Shown here: piece after piece, positions 50,911 through 59,841 of the stretch
Layout: each line of letters begins with the position of its first letter
Position numbering within the stretch: the first letter of the stretch is position 1
NCBI RefSeq assembly: GCF_018603905.1
Contig: NZ_JAHFZZ010000018.1
Span: forward strand, 151,054-215,053
DNA length: 64,000 nt
Direction: 5' to 3'
DNA from: Nonomuraea sp. NEAU-A123
Lineage (GTDB): Bacteria; Actinomycetota; Actinomycetes; Streptosporangiales; Streptosporangiaceae
Program-made: the position numbers and the translations under genes
Notes under the pieces: generated by a model
What the model was told of the DNA's origin: nothing
The model's input: the letters and a program-made list of their open reading frames with translations, nothing else
The model's database searches: none

Positions 50911-53900
50911 CCTGGGACATCACCGCGACGGGACAGCCCAGCCGCGAGGTCTCCTTCACCACCTCCGAGGGCACCTGGATGAGCGTCTCGGTCAGCCCCG
51001 ACGGCGAGAGCATCGTGTTCGACCTGCTCGGCGACCTCTACTCCATCCCCTCGACGGGCGGTACGGCGACGCTGCTCCAGGGCGGCTCCGCGATGCACCG
51101 CATGCCCTCCGTCAGCCCCGACGGCACGGAGATCCTCTACCTGAGCGACGCCGACGGGTTCGACAACGTGTGGTCCTGCGACCTCGACGGATCGAACCCG
51201 CGCCAGCTCACCTGGGAGACCGACGCGATCCTGACCGACCCCATCTGGGGTCCCGGCGGGCGCGGCGTGATCGCGCCGACGATCTTCCGGGCGCATCGCA
51301 AGCTCTTCTCCTCGCAGATCCGCCTGTTCGAGGCGCCGGGCCAGGGCGGCGCCCAAAGCGGGCGGCTGCTGGTGGACGTGCCGTCAAGCGGGCGGGACGT
51401 CCTGGAGCCCGCGCTGTCGCCGGACGGCGCCTGGCTGTACTACAGCGAGCGCCTCGTCACCCCCAAGATCTACGTGGACGCCAACCACGCCAACTTCGCC
51501 ATCCGCCGCCGCAGGCTGGAGGACGGGCACACCGACACCGTCGTGGGCGGGTTCGGCGGGGCCATCCGCGCCGCGCTCTCGCCCGACGGCAAGCAGCTCG
51601 CCTTCATCCGGCGCGTCATGGACAAGACGGTGCTGTTCTGCCTGGACCTCACCGACGGCCGGCAGCGTCCGGTCTTCGACGGCCTCGACCGCGACAACCA
51701 GGCGGTCTGGGAGATCCAGGGCAACTACTACCCGAGGTTCTCCTGGTTTCCCGACAACCGTCACGTCGCCATCTGGGCGGGCGGCGGGCTGCGGCGGATC
51801 GACGTCGGCAGCGGCGCGTGCACCGCGATCCCGTTCACCGCGGAGTGCCACCACACGCTCGTCGAGCCGGTCCGCGTCCGCCACGATCTGGCGCCGGACA
51901 AGGTGGTGGCCCGCGCGGTGCGGCACCTGGCCGTCGCGCCCGGCGGACAAGAGGTGGCGTTCACCGCGCTGGGCCGCCTGTGGCACACCACGCGCGGCAA
52001 GGACACCGTGACGCCCGTCGGCGACCACGCCCTGCACGCGACGGAGCCGGCCTTCAGCCGCGACGGCCGCCTGCTCGCCTACGTGGAGTGGGACGACGAG
52101 CGGGGCAGCACGCTGCGGCGCTGCCCACGTGACCGCTGGGACGAGGCCGCCGAGGTCGCCGCCTGCTCCGGCGTCATGCGGCAGCCCGCGTTCAGCCCCG
52201 ACGGAACGCTGATCGCCTACCGGCTGCAGGAGCACGACGTCCAGCTCGGCGGGTCACGCTCGCGCCCCGGCCTGTACGTGGTGGACAGCGGCGGCGGCGA
52301 ACCCCGCTACCTGGCCCCCGTGGACGACGCGCCCGTCTTCAGCCCTGACGGCTCCAGGATCTACGCCACGGTCACCGACAGCTCGGGCGCCGAGCCCGTC
52401 GAGGTGCTCATCAGCGTCGACCTGCTCGGCGGCAACCGCCGAGTGCACGCCCGTACGGCGGACGCCGACACCTACGAGCTGCGCCTGAGCCCGGACCGCG
52501 CCTGGCTGGCCTTCAGGCACGGCAGCGAGTACTACGTCATCCCCTACCGCGAGACCGGCCACGAGCTCCTCATCACGCCGACGACCGCCGAGGTGCCCTG
52601 CCACCGGCTCACCGAACACGGCGGGTACGCGCTGGCCTGGGCGGCGGACAGCGCCAGCCTGCACTGGGCGGTCGGCCCCAACTTGCACGTACGGGAGGCC
52701 AGCGCGTGGGACTCGCCCCGAGCCTCCTCCCCCGTGGACCTCACGGTGGACGCCGACGTGCCCGGCGGGTGCGTGGCGCTGACCGGCGGCACCGTGATCA
52801 CGATGCGGGGCGAGGTGGTGCACCGCCCGGGAACGGTCGTCGTCCGCGGCAACCGCATCGTCGCGGTCGGCGACGAGGTGCCCGTGCCGGAGGACGCCAC
52901 GGTCATCGACTGCACGGGGATGACCCTGATGCCCGGCCTCATCGACGGCCACGGGCACATCGACGGCAGCACCGACAACGGCGTGACACCGCAGAAGCAG
53001 GCGGCCAGGTTCGCCGCCCTGGCCTTCGGCGTCACCACGAACTTCGACCCCTTCTCCTCCGAACTGCCGAACTTCGAGAGCACCGAGACCACCCAGGCCG
53101 GCCTGACGGTCGGCCCCCGCTGGATCGGCACCGGCTCGGCCATCCACGGCCGCCCCCACAACGTCTTCCACCTCTACAGCCCGATCGACACCTACGAGGA
53201 CGCCGAAGGCGTGATCAAGCGGAAGAAGGCGCTCGGCGCGCTGAGCGTCAAAAGCTACAAGTGGCCCGCGCGGCGCCACCGGCAGATGCTGGTCAAGGCC
53301 GCCCGCGAGCACGGCGTCAACATCGTGGTCGAGGGCGAGACGCACTTCTACCACAACATCAGCATGATCTTGGATGGCCACACCAACCTCGAGCACAACC
53401 TGCCCGTGGCCACCTGCTACGACGACGTGGTGCAGCTCATGGCCCTGGCCGGGGTGTCCAACACGCCCACGCTCATCGTGGCCTTCGGGGAGCTGTTCGG
53501 CGAGAACTACATGTACCAGCGGACCGAGGTGTGGAAGGACCCCCGGATCCGCACCTATGTCCAGGCGTGCCTGAGCGGATACAGCCCGCTGAACACGCCG
53601 TACGAGGCCCCTCCGTATGCCCGGGCCATGACCACGATCCACGTGGCCGACGAGCTGTACGACATCGGGGTCCTGGCGGTGTCCCGCTCGGTCAACCGGC
53701 TGGACCAGGCGGGGGTGCGGATCAACGCCGGATCCCACGGCGAGATCCCCGGCATGGCCATGCACTGGGAGATGGCGCTGCTGGCCGAGGGCGGCATGCC
53801 AGCGCACCGGGTGCTGCGGGCGGCCACGATCAACGTGGCCGAGAGCCTCGGCGTGGACCACCAGCTCGGCTCACTCGAGCCGGGCAAGCTCGCCGACCTG

Positions 53901-54104
53901 ATCGTCATGCGTGAGAACCCGCTGGACGACATCGGCAACTCGACGAGCGTGACGATGACGATGGTCAACGGGCGCCTGTACGACGCGTACTCGCTCGACG
54001 AGCTCGCGCCCCGCCGCAGGCCCAGGACCAGGTTCTACTGGGAGACCCAGGACACCCACGGCATCGACTGGTGCGAGGCGTGGGGCGGCGGCTGCTGCCC
54101 CTGA
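50907..54104 (+). CDS. TolB-like beta-propeller/amidohydrolase fusion
   Basis: A 1065-aa cytoplasmic enzyme. Residues 1-600 are repeated WD40/TolB-type blades (VSPDGESIVFDLLGD, MPSVSPDGTEILYLSD, AFSRDGRLLAYVEW). The C-terminal amidohydrolase (from about 610) has the HxH in GLIDGHGHIDG, a Lys in LSVKSYKW, further metal His in EGETHFYHN and DGHTNLEHN, and NAGSHGEIPG near the end, where other amidohydrolases have Asp. Known relatives are annotated as amidohydrolases/dipeptidases of unknown substrate. Coupled to the C45 gene. Confidence 0.9.
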   Translation: MTWDITATGQPSREVSFTTSEGTWMSVSVSPDGESIVFDLLGDLYSIPSTGGTATLLQGGSAMHRMPSVSPDGTEILYLSDADGFDNVWSCDLDGSNPRQLTWETDAILTDPIWGPGGRGVIAPTIFRAHRKLFSSQIRLFEAPGQGGAQSGRLLVDVPSSGRDVLEPALSPDGAWLYYSERLVTPKIYVDANHANFAIRRRRLEDGHTDTVVGGFGGAIRAALSPDGKQLAFIRRVMDKTVLFCLDLTDGRQRPVFDGLDRDNQAVWEIQGNYYPRFSWFPDNRHVAIWAGGGLRRIDVGSGACTAIPFTAECHHTLVEPVRVRHDLAPDKVVARAVRHLAVAPGGQEVAFTALGRLWHTTRGKDTVTPVGDHALHATEPAFSRDGRLLAYVEWDDERGSTLRRCPRDRWDEAAEVAACSGVMRQPAFSPDGTLIAYRLQEHDVQLGGSRSRPGLYVVDSGGGEPRYLAPVDDAPVFSPDGSRIYATVTDSSGAEPVEVLISVDLLGGNRRVHARTADADTYELRLSPDRAWLAFRHGSEYYVIPYRETGHELLITPTTAEVPCHRLTEHGGYALAWAADSASLHWAVGPNLHVREASAWDSPRASSPVDLTVDADVPGGCVALTGGTVITMRGEVVHRPGTVVVRGNRIVAVGDEVPVPEDATVIDCTGMTLMPGLIDGHGHIDGSTDNGVTPQKQAARFAALAFGVTTNFDPFSSELPNFESTETTQAGLTVGPRWIGTGSAIHGRPHNVFHLYSPIDTYEDAEGVIKRKKALGALSVKSYKWPARRHRQMLVKAAREHGVNIVVEGETHFYHNISMILDGHTNLEHNLPVATCYDDVVQLMALAGVSNTPTLIVAFGELFGENYMYQRTEVWKDPRIRTYVQACLSGYSPLNTPYEAPPYARAMTTIHVADELYDIGVLAVSRSVNRLDQAGVRINAGSHGEIPGMAMHWEMALLAEGGMPAHRVLRAATINVAESLGVDHQLGSLEPGKLADLIVMRENPLDDIGNSTSVTMTMVNGRLYDAYSLDELAPRRRPRTRFYWETQDTHGIDWCEAWGGGCCP

Positions 54105-54170
54105 CTCAACAGGGCGCACGCCGGCCTCTTGGCAAAGTCATTACTTAGGGCGATCATGTACTTGCTTTAA

Positions 54171-55703
54171 GTGACGACGAAGGAGCGTGACGTCCTGGAC
54201 GAGAGCCTGTCGATGTCGACACCACTGGGTTCGGCCATGCCCGCGGAGCTGGCGGACGCGGGGGTGCCGAGACCGAGTCATGACCTCAGAGTGCCGGCGG
54301 ACCTGGTCGCGACAGCCGAGCACGGACTGGCCGCCGGCGGCCGGCCCCGCAAACGCGTACTGATCATCGGGGGCGGGATGGCCGGGCTGGTCGCCGCCTA
54401 CGAGCTGATGCGGCAGGGCCACGAGCCCGTCGTCCTGGAGGCCCAGCAGCGGGTCGGCGGGCGCGTGCTCACCCTGCGCGGATTCGCGCCCGGCCTGTAC
54501 GCCGAGGCGGGCGCGATGCGGATCCCCCGCGTGCACGACCTCACGCTGGCCTACTGCGCGAAGTTCGGGCTGGCCCTGCGCCCGTTCGTCATGGGCAATC
54601 CCCACACCCTGGCCTACATCCAGGGCGTCAGGACCACGATCCGGGAGCTGAACGACAACCCCGAGATCATCGACTTCGGCTTGGCCGAGCACGAGCGCGG
54701 TCGCACGTACGAGGACCTGTGGCGCACCGCCACGCAGGAGATCCACGACCTGTACGCCCAGGAGGGCGAGAACGCGCTCGACCGCATCTGCGCCGAGTAC
54801 GACCGCTACTCCATCCGCAGCTTCCTGCGCGAGCGCGGATTCTCCGAGGGGGCCATCGAGCTCTACGGCGTCATGAGCTTCCGGGAGGCCAATCTCAACG
54901 CGGCGGTCATCGAGCAGTTCCGCGAGATCATCGGGCGGGCGTTCGAGGACATGCAGGAGATCGAGGGCGGCGCCGACCGGCTGCCGGACGGCTTCTACCG
55001 GGAGCTCAAGAACCACATCCGGTTCGGCCACGAGGTCACCGCCATCGAGCAGGACGACCACTCGGTCACCTTGCACCTCAGGACGGGCTCGGGCAAGACC
55101 ACGCTCACCGGCGACTACGCCATCTGCACGATTCCGTTCTCGGTGCTGCGCGACATCGAGGCCAGGCCCGCCTTCTCCCGCCGCAAGCAGCGCGCCATCC
55201 GCGAGCTGAACTACAACGCCTCCACCAAGATCCTCTTTCAGGTACGGCGGCCGTTCTGGCAACAGACCGATGGCATCGTCGGCGGCACCACGGTCACCGA
55301 CCTGCCGATCCGGCGCATCTGCTACCCCTCGCACCCCGCGCCCGACGACGAGCGTACGGTCCTGCTGGCCAGCTACACCTGGGGGCAGGACGCGCTGCGG
55401 TGGGGCGCGATGTCGTCGCAGAAGCGGGTGGATCAGGCGCTCGAGGACGTCGCCAAGATCCACCCCCAGATCCACGACCACTTCGAGTTCGGCGTCACGC
55501 ACGCCTGGTACAACGACCCCTACGCCGCCGGCGCCTTCGCCCTGTTCGAGCCGCACCAGCAGAGCAACCTGCATGACGCGATCATCGCGCCGGAGGGCCG
55601 CGTGCACTTCGCGGGCGAACACTGCTCGCTGTGGCACGCGTGGATCGAGGGCGCCCTGGAGTCGGGCCTGAGCGCGGCACGGGCCATCCACGAAGCAGGC
55701 TGA
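54171..55703 (+). CDS. Flavin amine oxidase (L-amino acid/monoamine oxidase-like)
   Basis: A 510-aa FAD enzyme: dinucleotide motif VLIIGGGMAGLVAAYEL, GG-motif EAQQRVGGRVLTLRG, AEAGAMRIPRVHDLTL, and the C-terminal FAGEHCSLWHAWIEGALESG. GTG 54171 is the longest start; AAGGAG follows it, so ATG 54213 is possible. It oxidatively deaminates an amine or amino acid. It lies 66 bp after the amidohydrolase on the same strand, with a small gap that could hold a promoter, so operon membership is probable but not certain. Confidence 0.9.
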   Translation: MTTKERDVLDESLSMSTPLGSAMPAELADAGVPRPSHDLRVPADLVATAEHGLAAGGRPRKRVLIIGGGMAGLVAAYELMRQGHEPVVLEAQQRVGGRVLTLRGFAPGLYAEAGAMRIPRVHDLTLAYCAKFGLALRPFVMGNPHTLAYIQGVRTTIRELNDNPEIIDFGLAEHERGRTYEDLWRTATQEIHDLYAQEGENALDRICAEYDRYSIRSFLRERGFSEGAIELYGVMSFREANLNAAVIEQFREIIGRAFEDMQEIEGGADRLPDGFYRELKNHIRFGHEVTAIEQDDHSVTLHLRTGSGKTTLTGDYAICTIPFSVLRDIEARPAFSRRKQRAIRELNYNASTKILFQVRRPFWQQTDGIVGGTTVTDLPIRRICYPSHPAPDDERTVLLASYTWGQDALRWGAMSSQKRVDQALEDVAKIHPQIHDHFEFGVTHAWYNDPYAAGAFALFEPHQQSNLHDAIIAPEGRVHFAGEHCSLWHAWIEGALESGLSAARAIHEAG

Positions 55704-55706
55704 GCG

Positions 55707-55800
55707 CAGCGCGGGCCGCACGACGAAGCGGGTCGAATGCGCTCGGGCCGTACAACGCGGCGGGCCGAACGCGGCGCGGGCCGTAAAACGCGGCGGGTGG
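55707..55800. repeat. Three imperfect repeats of about 31 bp between convergent genes
   Basis: Units of the form GCGCGGGCCGTACAACGCGG, each running to about 31 bp, recur three times in the gap between the amine oxidase and the 80-aa gene. They may act as a bidirectional terminator or be slippage products. Confidence 0.6.
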
Positions 55801-55805
55801 GCGCG

Positions 55806-56048
55806 TCAGGGGCGCGCCCGCTCGGCGTATTGGCGCAGGTACGCCGCCGCCGCGGTCAGATCGGCGGCGGCCGTCACGCAGGCGGCGTGGTGGGCGGTCA
55901 CCGCGTCGCGCAGCCAGGGCGGCGCGCCGCCGACGGCTGTCAGCCTGGCCTCGATCTCGCGCAGGCGTACGGCGCAGTCGGCGAGCGCGCGGATGTCGGA
56001 CCGCAGGATCGCGGCGTGGGCGGCGATCGCCGCGGGTTCGGCTGACAT
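55806..56048 (-). CDS. Small helical protein (80 aa)
   Basis: An 80-aa Ala-rich helical protein (MSAEPAAIAAHAAILRSDIR..., AVTAHHAACVTAAADLTAAA) 11 bp after the lipase gene stop, last gene of the candidate oxylipin operon. WXG-type or unrelated; unrecognised. Start at ATG 56048. Confidence 0.6.
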   Translation of the reverse strand: MSAEPAAIAAHAAILRSDIRALADCAVRLREIEARLTAVGGAPPWLRDAVTAHHAACVTAAADLTAAAAYLRQYAERARP

Positions 56049-56059
56049 CGGTCCTCCGG

Positions 56060-58252
56060 TCAGGGGATCGGCACCGGGACGGCGGCGCCCCGGAGCGTCT
56101 GGTGGGCGGTGGCCGACAGGCACAGCAGCGGGCGGGCGCCGTCGAGACCCAGCTCGCGAAGCCGCTGCGCCAGTGGGTGCGCCGACCGCGGCCCGACGGC
56201 CAGCCGTACCCGGGGCACGGGGTGCAGGCGGCCCAGCCCGCGGGTCCGTACGCATGAGCGCAGCATCGTGTCCGCCGCCCCCCGCGCGTAGCCGACCAGA
56301 TCGCGGTCACTCACGGGCAGCCAGGGGCCGAGGGGCCCGCGCAGCGTGAGGATCCGGTCATCGACCGGACCGACGTCGACGCGCGCGGCCCTGGTGGTGA
56401 GCTCGAACTCCAGGGGCGCCAGGTACGGCTCACCGCCCCACAACCGCGGCGCAAGGGCGCGGACGGTGGCGTCGTCGAGCACGGAGCCGGCCAGGAAGCT
56501 GCCCGACCGCCGCCGGTCGGCCCCGCGCAGCAGATCGGGCCAGACACACAGCGACCGCAACCGCGACCGCGCCTGCACCTGCACCTGCACCTGCACCTGC
56601 GACCGCCACGGGCCGGGCACCACGATCCCGAGCTGGACCTCGCGGTAGCCACCCACACTGGTACGCCGGTTCCAGAAGGCGTGCACGGCCACGAGGGCCC
56701 GCCCCGCGACCCGCACGGCGGGCCCGAACCCGGTCCCCTCCAGCAGGGCTGCCGCCACCGCCGGATCCGCGGCGAAGTACGCCGTGAGGGCGCTGCCGTC
56801 CTGACACCTGATCGGCAGCTCGACCGTCCCCTCCGGGCCGTCCACCGGGTAGGTGGGCACGGCGAGGAAGGGGAAACCCTCGGGATCGGATGGGCGGTCG
56901 GACAGCAGGTACGCCTGCGAGCGCACGACCGGCCCCCGGTACCGCGCGAGCCGCCCGTCGATCCGGCGCCGCGCCTCGGGCAGGTCGTCGGCGATGTTGG
57001 CGATGTAGTGCTCGATGCTGTGGCAGAGCGGGAACAGGTGGGTGGAGTCGAAGTAGTCCACCACGTACCAGTCGGGATGCAGGTCGAAGCAGTTGCCCGC
57101 GCCCTGGCCGTCGAGGGTGGGGACGATGTCGTGCTGGTTGGTGACACTGGCGACCCAGGTGCGCGGATCGGCGGGGATCTTGAAGTCGACGGGCGAGCCG
57201 ACCGCGACGGCATGGGTGACCTTGTAACGGGCACAGAACTCCGCGTCCTGTGCCAGGTTCATGATGGCCGCGCCACCCGCGCTGTGCCCGATGAGCGCCA
57301 GTTCGGCGCCCTGGGGCAGGCCGTAGTCGTCGACGGCCTTGGCCAGCGAGCGGCTGTAGGGGCTGCTGGCCAGCACGGCACTGCTGAAGGCGCCGAGCAG
57401 GTCCTGGGGTGAGTCGCCGTCCGGCCGTCCCGCCCGCATGCCGGGCGCCTGGACGATGTGGCGTACCACCCCGTCGGGGCCCTCGACGCTCTGGATGAGC
57501 ATCCGGCCGGTCGTACCGACCGCGCTGATGTTGCGCAGGAAACCGAGCAGTGACCCTTGCGAGCACAGTCGCGCGGATTCGGTGGCGGGCAGGTCGACGC
57601 GGCGCGCGGCCCCCTCCCCCGTGTCGAGGGCCGCGACGGCCCTGTTGCTCATGCCGGTGATCGGGTCGGCGGTGGCGTAGCCCTTTCCCGTCGCGATCAG
57701 CCAGGCGGTGTCGTCGTTGAGCGGGTTCTCGTCGAGCAGCGCCCGCAGGGCGAGGACCTCGCCGAAGATCGGGGCGAGGCCGCTGAGCGCGCGTACCGCG
57801 CCGCGGTCCTTGAGCAGGGCGCGGAGCGCGCGGATGGCCTCCAGGTCGCGGTCGGCGGCGGCCGCGTCGATGAGCCGGGCGAGCATGGGGTCGGCGGTCA
57901 GCTCGTGGTGGTCGACGGCGACGGCCGTGATCCGCAGGCGCAGCGAGGTGGCCAGCACGCGGACGGCCAGGCTCTCCGCGCCGGCCATGCCGCCGAGCTT
58001 GGCCGCCAGGGTGCCCAGCCGGCCGCCGGTGACCGCGTACCCGAGGCCCTTGCGGTTGAGGATCGCGCGGAGCAGCGCGCGGTGGGCCAGGTAACCCGGC
58101 GAGGGGGCGCGCGGCAGGGCACGGAGCAGGGCGCCGTCGGTGAGCGCGGCCGTGGTGTGGCCCGCCGCCTCCCGGATCGTGACCCCGATGTCGACCAGCT
58201 CACGCGCCGCAGCCCGCAACGGCCCAGCAGCCAGGTCGGTCTCCCCGCTCAC
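56060..58252 (-). CDS. Lipase/esterase fused to an acetoacetate-decarboxylase-like domain
   Basis: A 730-aa protein. The alpha/beta-hydrolase part (about 180-450) has nucleophile S324 in IGHSAGGAA, candidate D375 in TNQHDIVPTL and H415 in CHSIEHY. The C-terminal third (about 460-730) resembles acetoacetate decarboxylase folds (FWNRRTSVGGYREVQLGIVVPG). An N-terminal helical region of 150 residues is unrecognised. The GTG start at 58252 overlaps the heme peroxidase stop (GTGA). A run of VQ dipeptides (hexamer repeat at 56573-56600) lies in the C-terminal domain. Role: probably releases or processes a lipid for the peroxidase; inferred from context. Confidence 0.85.
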   Translation of the reverse strand: MSGETDLAAGPLRAAARELVDIGVTIREAAGHTTAALTDGALLRALPRAPSPGYLAHRALLRAILNRKGLGYAVTGGRLGTLAAKLGGMAGAESLAVRVLATSLRLRITAVAVDHHELTADPMLARLIDAAAADRDLEAIRALRALLKDRGAVRALSGLAPIFGEVLALRALLDENPLNDDTAWLIATGKGYATADPITGMSNRAVAALDTGEGAARRVDLPATESARLCSQGSLLGFLRNISAVGTTGRMLIQSVEGPDGVVRHIVQAPGMRAGRPDGDSPQDLLGAFSSAVLASSPYSRSLAKAVDDYGLPQGAELALIGHSAGGAAIMNLAQDAEFCARYKVTHAVAVGSPVDFKIPADPRTWVASVTNQHDIVPTLDGQGAGNCFDLHPDWYVVDYFDSTHLFPLCHSIEHYIANIADDLPEARRRIDGRLARYRGPVVRSQAYLLSDRPSDPEGFPFLAVPTYPVDGPEGTVELPIRCQDGSALTAYFAADPAVAAALLEGTGFGPAVRVAGRALVAVHAFWNRRTSVGGYREVQLGIVVPGPWRSQVQVQVQVQARSRLRSLCVWPDLLRGADRRRSGSFLAGSVLDDATVRALAPRLWGGEPYLAPLEFELTTRAARVDVGPVDDRILTLRGPLGPWLPVSDRDLVGYARGAADTMLRSCVRTRGLGRLHPVPRVRLAVGPRSAHPLAQRLRELGLDGARPLLCLSATAHQTLRGAAVPVPIP

Positions 58253-59841
58253 CGGACGCCCCTTCGTGCCATGCTGACGAAGCGGGGGCCCGGATCCTCC
58301 GGGATGTTGCGGTGCAGTACGTCCGACAGGGTCCGTGTGCTCGCGATGATCCGCATGCCGTGCGGGGAGAAGGTCGCGGCGTTGGACACCCGCGGGGCCA
58401 GCAGCGGGTTGGTCAGCGCCTGGGAGAAGGCGTCGATGGCGATGATCTTCGTCAGGAGCGGCGGCAGGATGGCGTCGGGCGCGCCGGGCTCCTCGGCGAA
58501 CAGGCCGACGTACAGGTCGAGGTCGTCGACGCTGCGGTAGAGCTCCCGCAGCGCGCCGCTGACCCGCTCGTCGCCGGAGACGTGTTCGAACCCGCGCACC
58601 CGGGGGAAGCGGCAGTGCTCGCGGTAGCTGTTGTAGGGCGCCAGGCCGAGGGTGCGCGAGTCGGCGATGCTGGCCACGTCGACCTCCCGAAGGAGGGGGT
58701 CGGTGTTGAACAGCCCGAGGCGGCCGGCACGCTGCCGGGAGGCGTCCTCGAAGAGCCGGCCGAGGCCATGCTCGGGGATCAGCGCGCCGCCGAGCAGGGT
58801 CTGCGCCATCGGCAGATCGCGCCCGCCGACCGAGAGCTGGGAGGGGATCAGGCTGTGCCAGCGGTAGACGAGGTTGAACTCCACCGAGGCCCAGTTCTCC
58901 CGGTGCCAGGGCACGCGGGCCAGCATCGTCGTCAGCCGCGAATCCAGGGCGAAGCGGAAGTGGTAGGGCGTGATGTGGTTGATGTACTCCTCGACCACCA
59001 GCTTGATCAGCAGCACGATGAGGATGTTGCGCGCCGTCTGGAACAGGCGCTCGTCGTCCCAGCGCGGACAGAGCTGGCCGAGCAGGCGGGCCACCCGGTT
59101 GTGCTCGCGCAGGAACAGCACCGTGAGCATGGTGAAGCCGAGCTGGATGTTGCCCCGGTCGCTCCCGGTCGCGAACAGCGTGTCGCGCTGCGCGTCGGTG
59201 AGCTCCGCGAAGCGGATGACGCTCAGCGGGGCGAACTCCGGTTTGATCTTGCCGTTCTCGCACAGGTAGGGCGGGAACTCCCCGCCGTTGATGAACTGGC
59301 TCTTGAGCAGCCCGCCGTCGAAGGTACGCAGCGCGGCCGTCTCGGCCTCGCGCAGGCCGTACAGCTGGTTCAGGTCGATCTGGTGGTTGGAGCTGTTCTT
59401 GCGGGGGTCACGCGGGACGTGGGTGTCGCCGCGCAGGAAGCCGTCGGTGAACCACTGGGCGAAGTAGGCGAACAACACCGTGGAGCGCGGGCAGGGAATC
59501 ATGCTCTCGCCACGGGTGAACAGGTCGGCGGCCCGCTCGGGCGTGGGACGGGTGCCCTCGGCCGCGGCGACGGGGGGCATGTGCCGGCCGCTGTAGGTGC
59601 GGTCGGTCAGTGAGGCCCATGAGGTGTAGTCGGCCATCGTGCTCAGCGGCTCGGGCCGTGGCGGCATCTCGCGGATCGCGTGGTCGATCAGCGTGGCGTT
59701 GAGGCGACGCCGTAGCGGCTGGATGGACTGTACGAGATCCCAGAACGGCCGGCCGTTGGTCAGTGCCAGGAACCTGAGCCGGTTGGCGACCCCGTCGTTG
59801 GCGATGGTCCGCGCCGTCGCCCTGCCGTGCGCCATCGTCAT
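58249..59841 (-). CDS. Cyclooxygenase-like animal heme peroxidase (fatty acid dioxygenase candidate)
   Basis: A 530-aa protein with the prostaglandin H synthase catalytic-domain pattern: LREHNRV (244-250), DERLFQTAR (263-271), EFNLVYRWHSLIP with the radical tyrosine position Y326 and proximal heme His H329, and IDAFSQALT with S473 in the position of the aspirin-acetylated Ser530. The distal segment FAQWFTDGF has Q129, but the distal His is replaced by D133. No EGF-like or membrane-binding domain is present. ATG 59841 overlaps the P450 stop. Likely a fatty acid dioxygenase rather than an ordinary peroxidase. Confidence 0.9.
   Translation of the reverse strand: MTMAHGRATARTIANDGVANRLRFLALTNGRPFWDLVQSIQPLRRRLNATLIDHAIREMPPRPEPLSTMADYTSWASLTDRTYSGRHMPPVAAAEGTRPTPERAADLFTRGESMIPCPRSTVLFAYFAQWFTDGFLRGDTHVPRDPRKNSSNHQIDLNQLYGLREAETAALRTFDGGLLKSQFINGGEFPPYLCENGKIKPEFAPLSVIRFAELTDAQRDTLFATGSDRGNIQLGFTMLTVLFLREHNRVARLLGQLCPRWDDERLFQTARNILIVLLIKLVVEEYINHITPYHFRFALDSRLTTMLARVPWHRENWASVEFNLVYRWHSLIPSQLSVGGRDLPMAQTLLGGALIPEHGLGRLFEDASRQRAGRLGLFNTDPLLREVDVASIADSRTLGLAPYNSYREHCRFPRVRGFEHVSGDERVSGALRELYRSVDDLDLYVGLFAEEPGAPDAILPPLLTKIIAIDAFSQALTNPLLAPRVSNAATFSPHGMRIIASTRTLSDVLHRNIPEDPGPRFVSMARRGVR

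Noticed and set aside
55806..56048. WXG100 (ESX) secreted protein
   Set aside because: Length is similar but no WxG motif is present and no secretion genes are nearby.
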